Shown here: positions 62,709 through 64,000 of the stretch, piece after piece
How the letters are laid out: every line of letters starts with the position of its first letter
Position numbering within the stretch: the stretch's first letter is position 1
Assembly: GCA_017522135.1 (NCBI GenBank)
Contig: JAFXAB010000046.1
Span: 1 to 64,000 of the forward strand
DNA: 64,000 bases
Source: Bacteroidaceae bacterium
Lineage (GTDB): Bacteria > Bacteroidota > Bacteroidia > Bacteroidales > Barnesiellaceae_A
Direction: 5' to 3'
The notes under the pieces: generated by a model
What the model was told of the DNA's origin: nothing
Database searches by the model: none
Seen by the model: only the letters and a program-made list of their open reading frames with translations
Made by a program: the position numbers and the translations under genes

Positions 62709-64000
62709 TTAGTGACGTCCGGGAGGGGGACCAAAGCCGGGGCCGAATTGTCCACGCATTTGAGGTTTGTCCTTGCCAAAGGTGTTAAATCGATAGCTGA
62801 ACGATACCATGCAGTAGTGATTTAATGTATTATACTCAACGTCCTCAAGGTAGTTACCCGTAACGGTACGTTGAATATTGTTCGATTGATTGAGCAAGTC
62901 TACGCCTTTGAGCATGATAGTTGCATTCTTGCCGGCGAGGAACGAGTATGAAATTTGCGCATTCCACAACCACACATTTTGGTTGTAACCATCGGTATAA
63001 CCTTCATTACCACTATAAGTAATATCACTACCGATAGTCATGCCAAAGGGAAGGTTGACTGTAAAGCTATATGTACCGCCATAGTTGTGTACAGTACGGT
63101 TGTTGCCGGTCTGTACAGTATTGCGTACATGTTGGAGATTGTAATTTCCGCGCAATTCGGTATCGAAATAGGTGCTACGGAAGGCAAGTGAGAGGCTCTC
63201 ACCGGCCGAGAATTGATTGGCACGGTTATACTCGCCATTGTTCTTACCGGCACTGCTGCTGTAGCCCAATCGGGTAAAGTTATTGAACTGCCAACGCTTG
63301 TCGCGGAAGGGCAATGTTATCATAAACATACCATTCACACTCCACACTCCATCGACATTCTCATAAGAAGTAACACGACCACCTGTCTCCGAGTTATATT
63401 CGGTTGCCGATATGATACTGTTCATTGTGTAGTTGGCACGCAAGTGAGCCATGATAGAGCGTTGAGTATTGGTATCATAGTCGCTGAATCGCATGCGCAA
63501 ACGGTGTGTAAAGCTCGGCGCGAGGTCGGGATTACCCACAACAACGTTCAAGGGGTTTGAGATGTCGGGAACGGGTTGCAATTGAGCAATGGTAGGTTGC
63601 TCGGTGCGACCATTATACCACATGCGCAATGATGTTTGCTTGTCGACCTTATAAGTAAGCCACATGAAAGGAGCCCAGTTATATACGGTATAAGTATCTA
63701 TATTGTTGGCCGGCTTCATGAGGTCTTGCGACGATGTTGTAGTAGGCTCAAATGACAAACCGACATTGTAGTTGAGGTTGCGAGTAACATGACGGAAACC
63801 AATCTGTGCGCTATTGGTAATGTTCATGTTGCGGAAGCTGTTGCTATAGGCAGTATCGGGGTCTAAAGGATATACTCCAAATTCATCGGCCGTATAGGTA
63901 TACTTATCGGCATTACGGAAGTCACCTTGGCTACGCAATGCAAAGGTCAAGAACATACCATTCTCGGGCTTACCGATAGGCTCGGTATAAGTCAATCGAG
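62709..64000 (-). CDS. outer-membrane beta-barrel protein (OMP_b-brl_3 type), C-terminal part
   Basis: At least 430 residues; the frame runs off the window edge, so the N-terminus (signal peptide, CarboxypepD_reg-like and plug domains) is missing. The visible part is a large barrel with strands such as LTYKVDKQTSLRMWYNGRTE, NVVVGNPDLAPSFTHRLRMR and YSFTVNLPFGMTIGSDITYS. It ends with a Gly/Pro-rich tail (GPGFGPPPGRH). The NP(L)NVVVGNPDLAP segment is characteristic of PF14905 TonB-dependent-receptor relatives. Ligand unknown. Confidence 0.85.
   Translation of the reverse strand, partial: RLTYTEPIGKPENGMFLTFALRSQGDFRNADKYTYTADEFGVYPLDPDTAYSNSFRNMNITNSAQIGFRHVTRNLNYNVGLSFEPTTTSSQDLMKPANNIDTYTVYNWAPFMWLTYKVDKQTSLRMWYNGRTEQPTIAQLQPVPDISNPLNVVVGNPDLAPSFTHRLRMRFSDYDTNTQRSIMAHLRANYTMNSIISATEYNSETGGRVTSYENVDGVWSVNGMFMITLPFRDKRWQFNNFTRLGYSSSAGKNNGEYNRANQFSAGESLSLAFRSTYFDTELRGNYNLQHVRNTVQTGNNRTVHNYGGTYSFTVNLPFGMTIGSDITYSGNEGYTDGYNQNVWLWNAQISYSFLAGKNATIMLKGVDLLNQSNNIQRTVTGNYLEDVEYNTLNHYCMVSFSYRFNTFGKDKPQMRGQFGPGFGPPPGRH

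Overview
The window is chromosomal DNA from a member of the order Bacteroidales (phylum Bacteroidota), probably gut-associated. The evidence is the promoter grammar (repeated TAnnTTTG -7 boxes and no Shine-Dalgarno sequences), a SecA of about 1100 residues with a C-terminal zinc tail, a bifunctional ThrA, DUF1573/DUF4374/DUF2795/DUF5106 families, a PorT-like type IX secretion protein with three proteins carrying type IX C-terminal sorting tails, and TonB-dependent receptors. No rRNA, tRNA, CRISPR array, transposase or integrase was recognised. The genus cannot be fixed from the sequence alone.

Layout. 1-4.7 kb: an ArsR regulator with its operator, a beta-barrel protein, a DUF59 Fe-S protein with lpxH, a candidate small RNA, a HigBA-like toxin-antitoxin pair and ribF. 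4.8-8.5 kb: a four-gene operon of steroid 5-alpha-reductase, old-yellow-enzyme reductase and two short-chain dehydrogenases. This is the gene content of the 3-oxo-bile-acid / isoallo-bile-acid reduction clusters of gut Bacteroidales. 8.6-10.8 kb: a DUF2795 gene, then an AT-rich cassette of an XRE regulator and a CoiA-like nuclease behind a long palindrome. 10.8-17.1 kb: secA, a degenerate alkaline-phosphatase-like protein and an Lnb-like DUF4105 membrane protein. 17.2-19.5 kb: three unfamiliar minus-strand accessory genes. 19.6-24.3 kb: a nitroreductase / peptidase / FecCD-type ABC importer operon behind a duplicated promoter repeat. 24.3-36.5 kb: glycosyltransferase, porT, an LRR surface protein, meaB, DUF1573 proteins, pdxB, yqgE, a 47-residue protein, an M23 peptidase, recG and ispD. 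The ispD promoter carries the same repeat family as the nitroreductase promoter. 36.7-41.6 kb: an operon with the architecture of the xusABC xenosiderophore system. 41.8-47.1 kb: a DMT transporter, rplS, ligA and a secreted HAF-repeat protein. 47.1-50.1 kb: three genes that look like a phage head module (scaffold, major capsid, neck protein) with no portal, terminase, tail or integrase in view. 50.3-57.9 kb: an M24 peptidase, glyA, pyrB-pyrI and a flavin reductase. pyrB is preceded by a pyrL-like leader peptide, a pause hairpin and an intrinsic attenuator. 57.9-64 kb: an SGNH hydrolase and thioredoxin-like pair, thrA-apbE, a YgbA-family protein, a GIN-domain lipoprotein and the C-terminal part of an outer-membrane barrel protein cut by the window edge.

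The strongest points for follow-up are the steroid/bile-acid operon, the pyrBI leader, the isolated phage-head trio, the dispersed promoter repeat whose hairpin keeps its geometry while its sequence changes, and the XRE/CoiA-like cassette. Functions are inferred from recognisable motifs and context. No database search was run.
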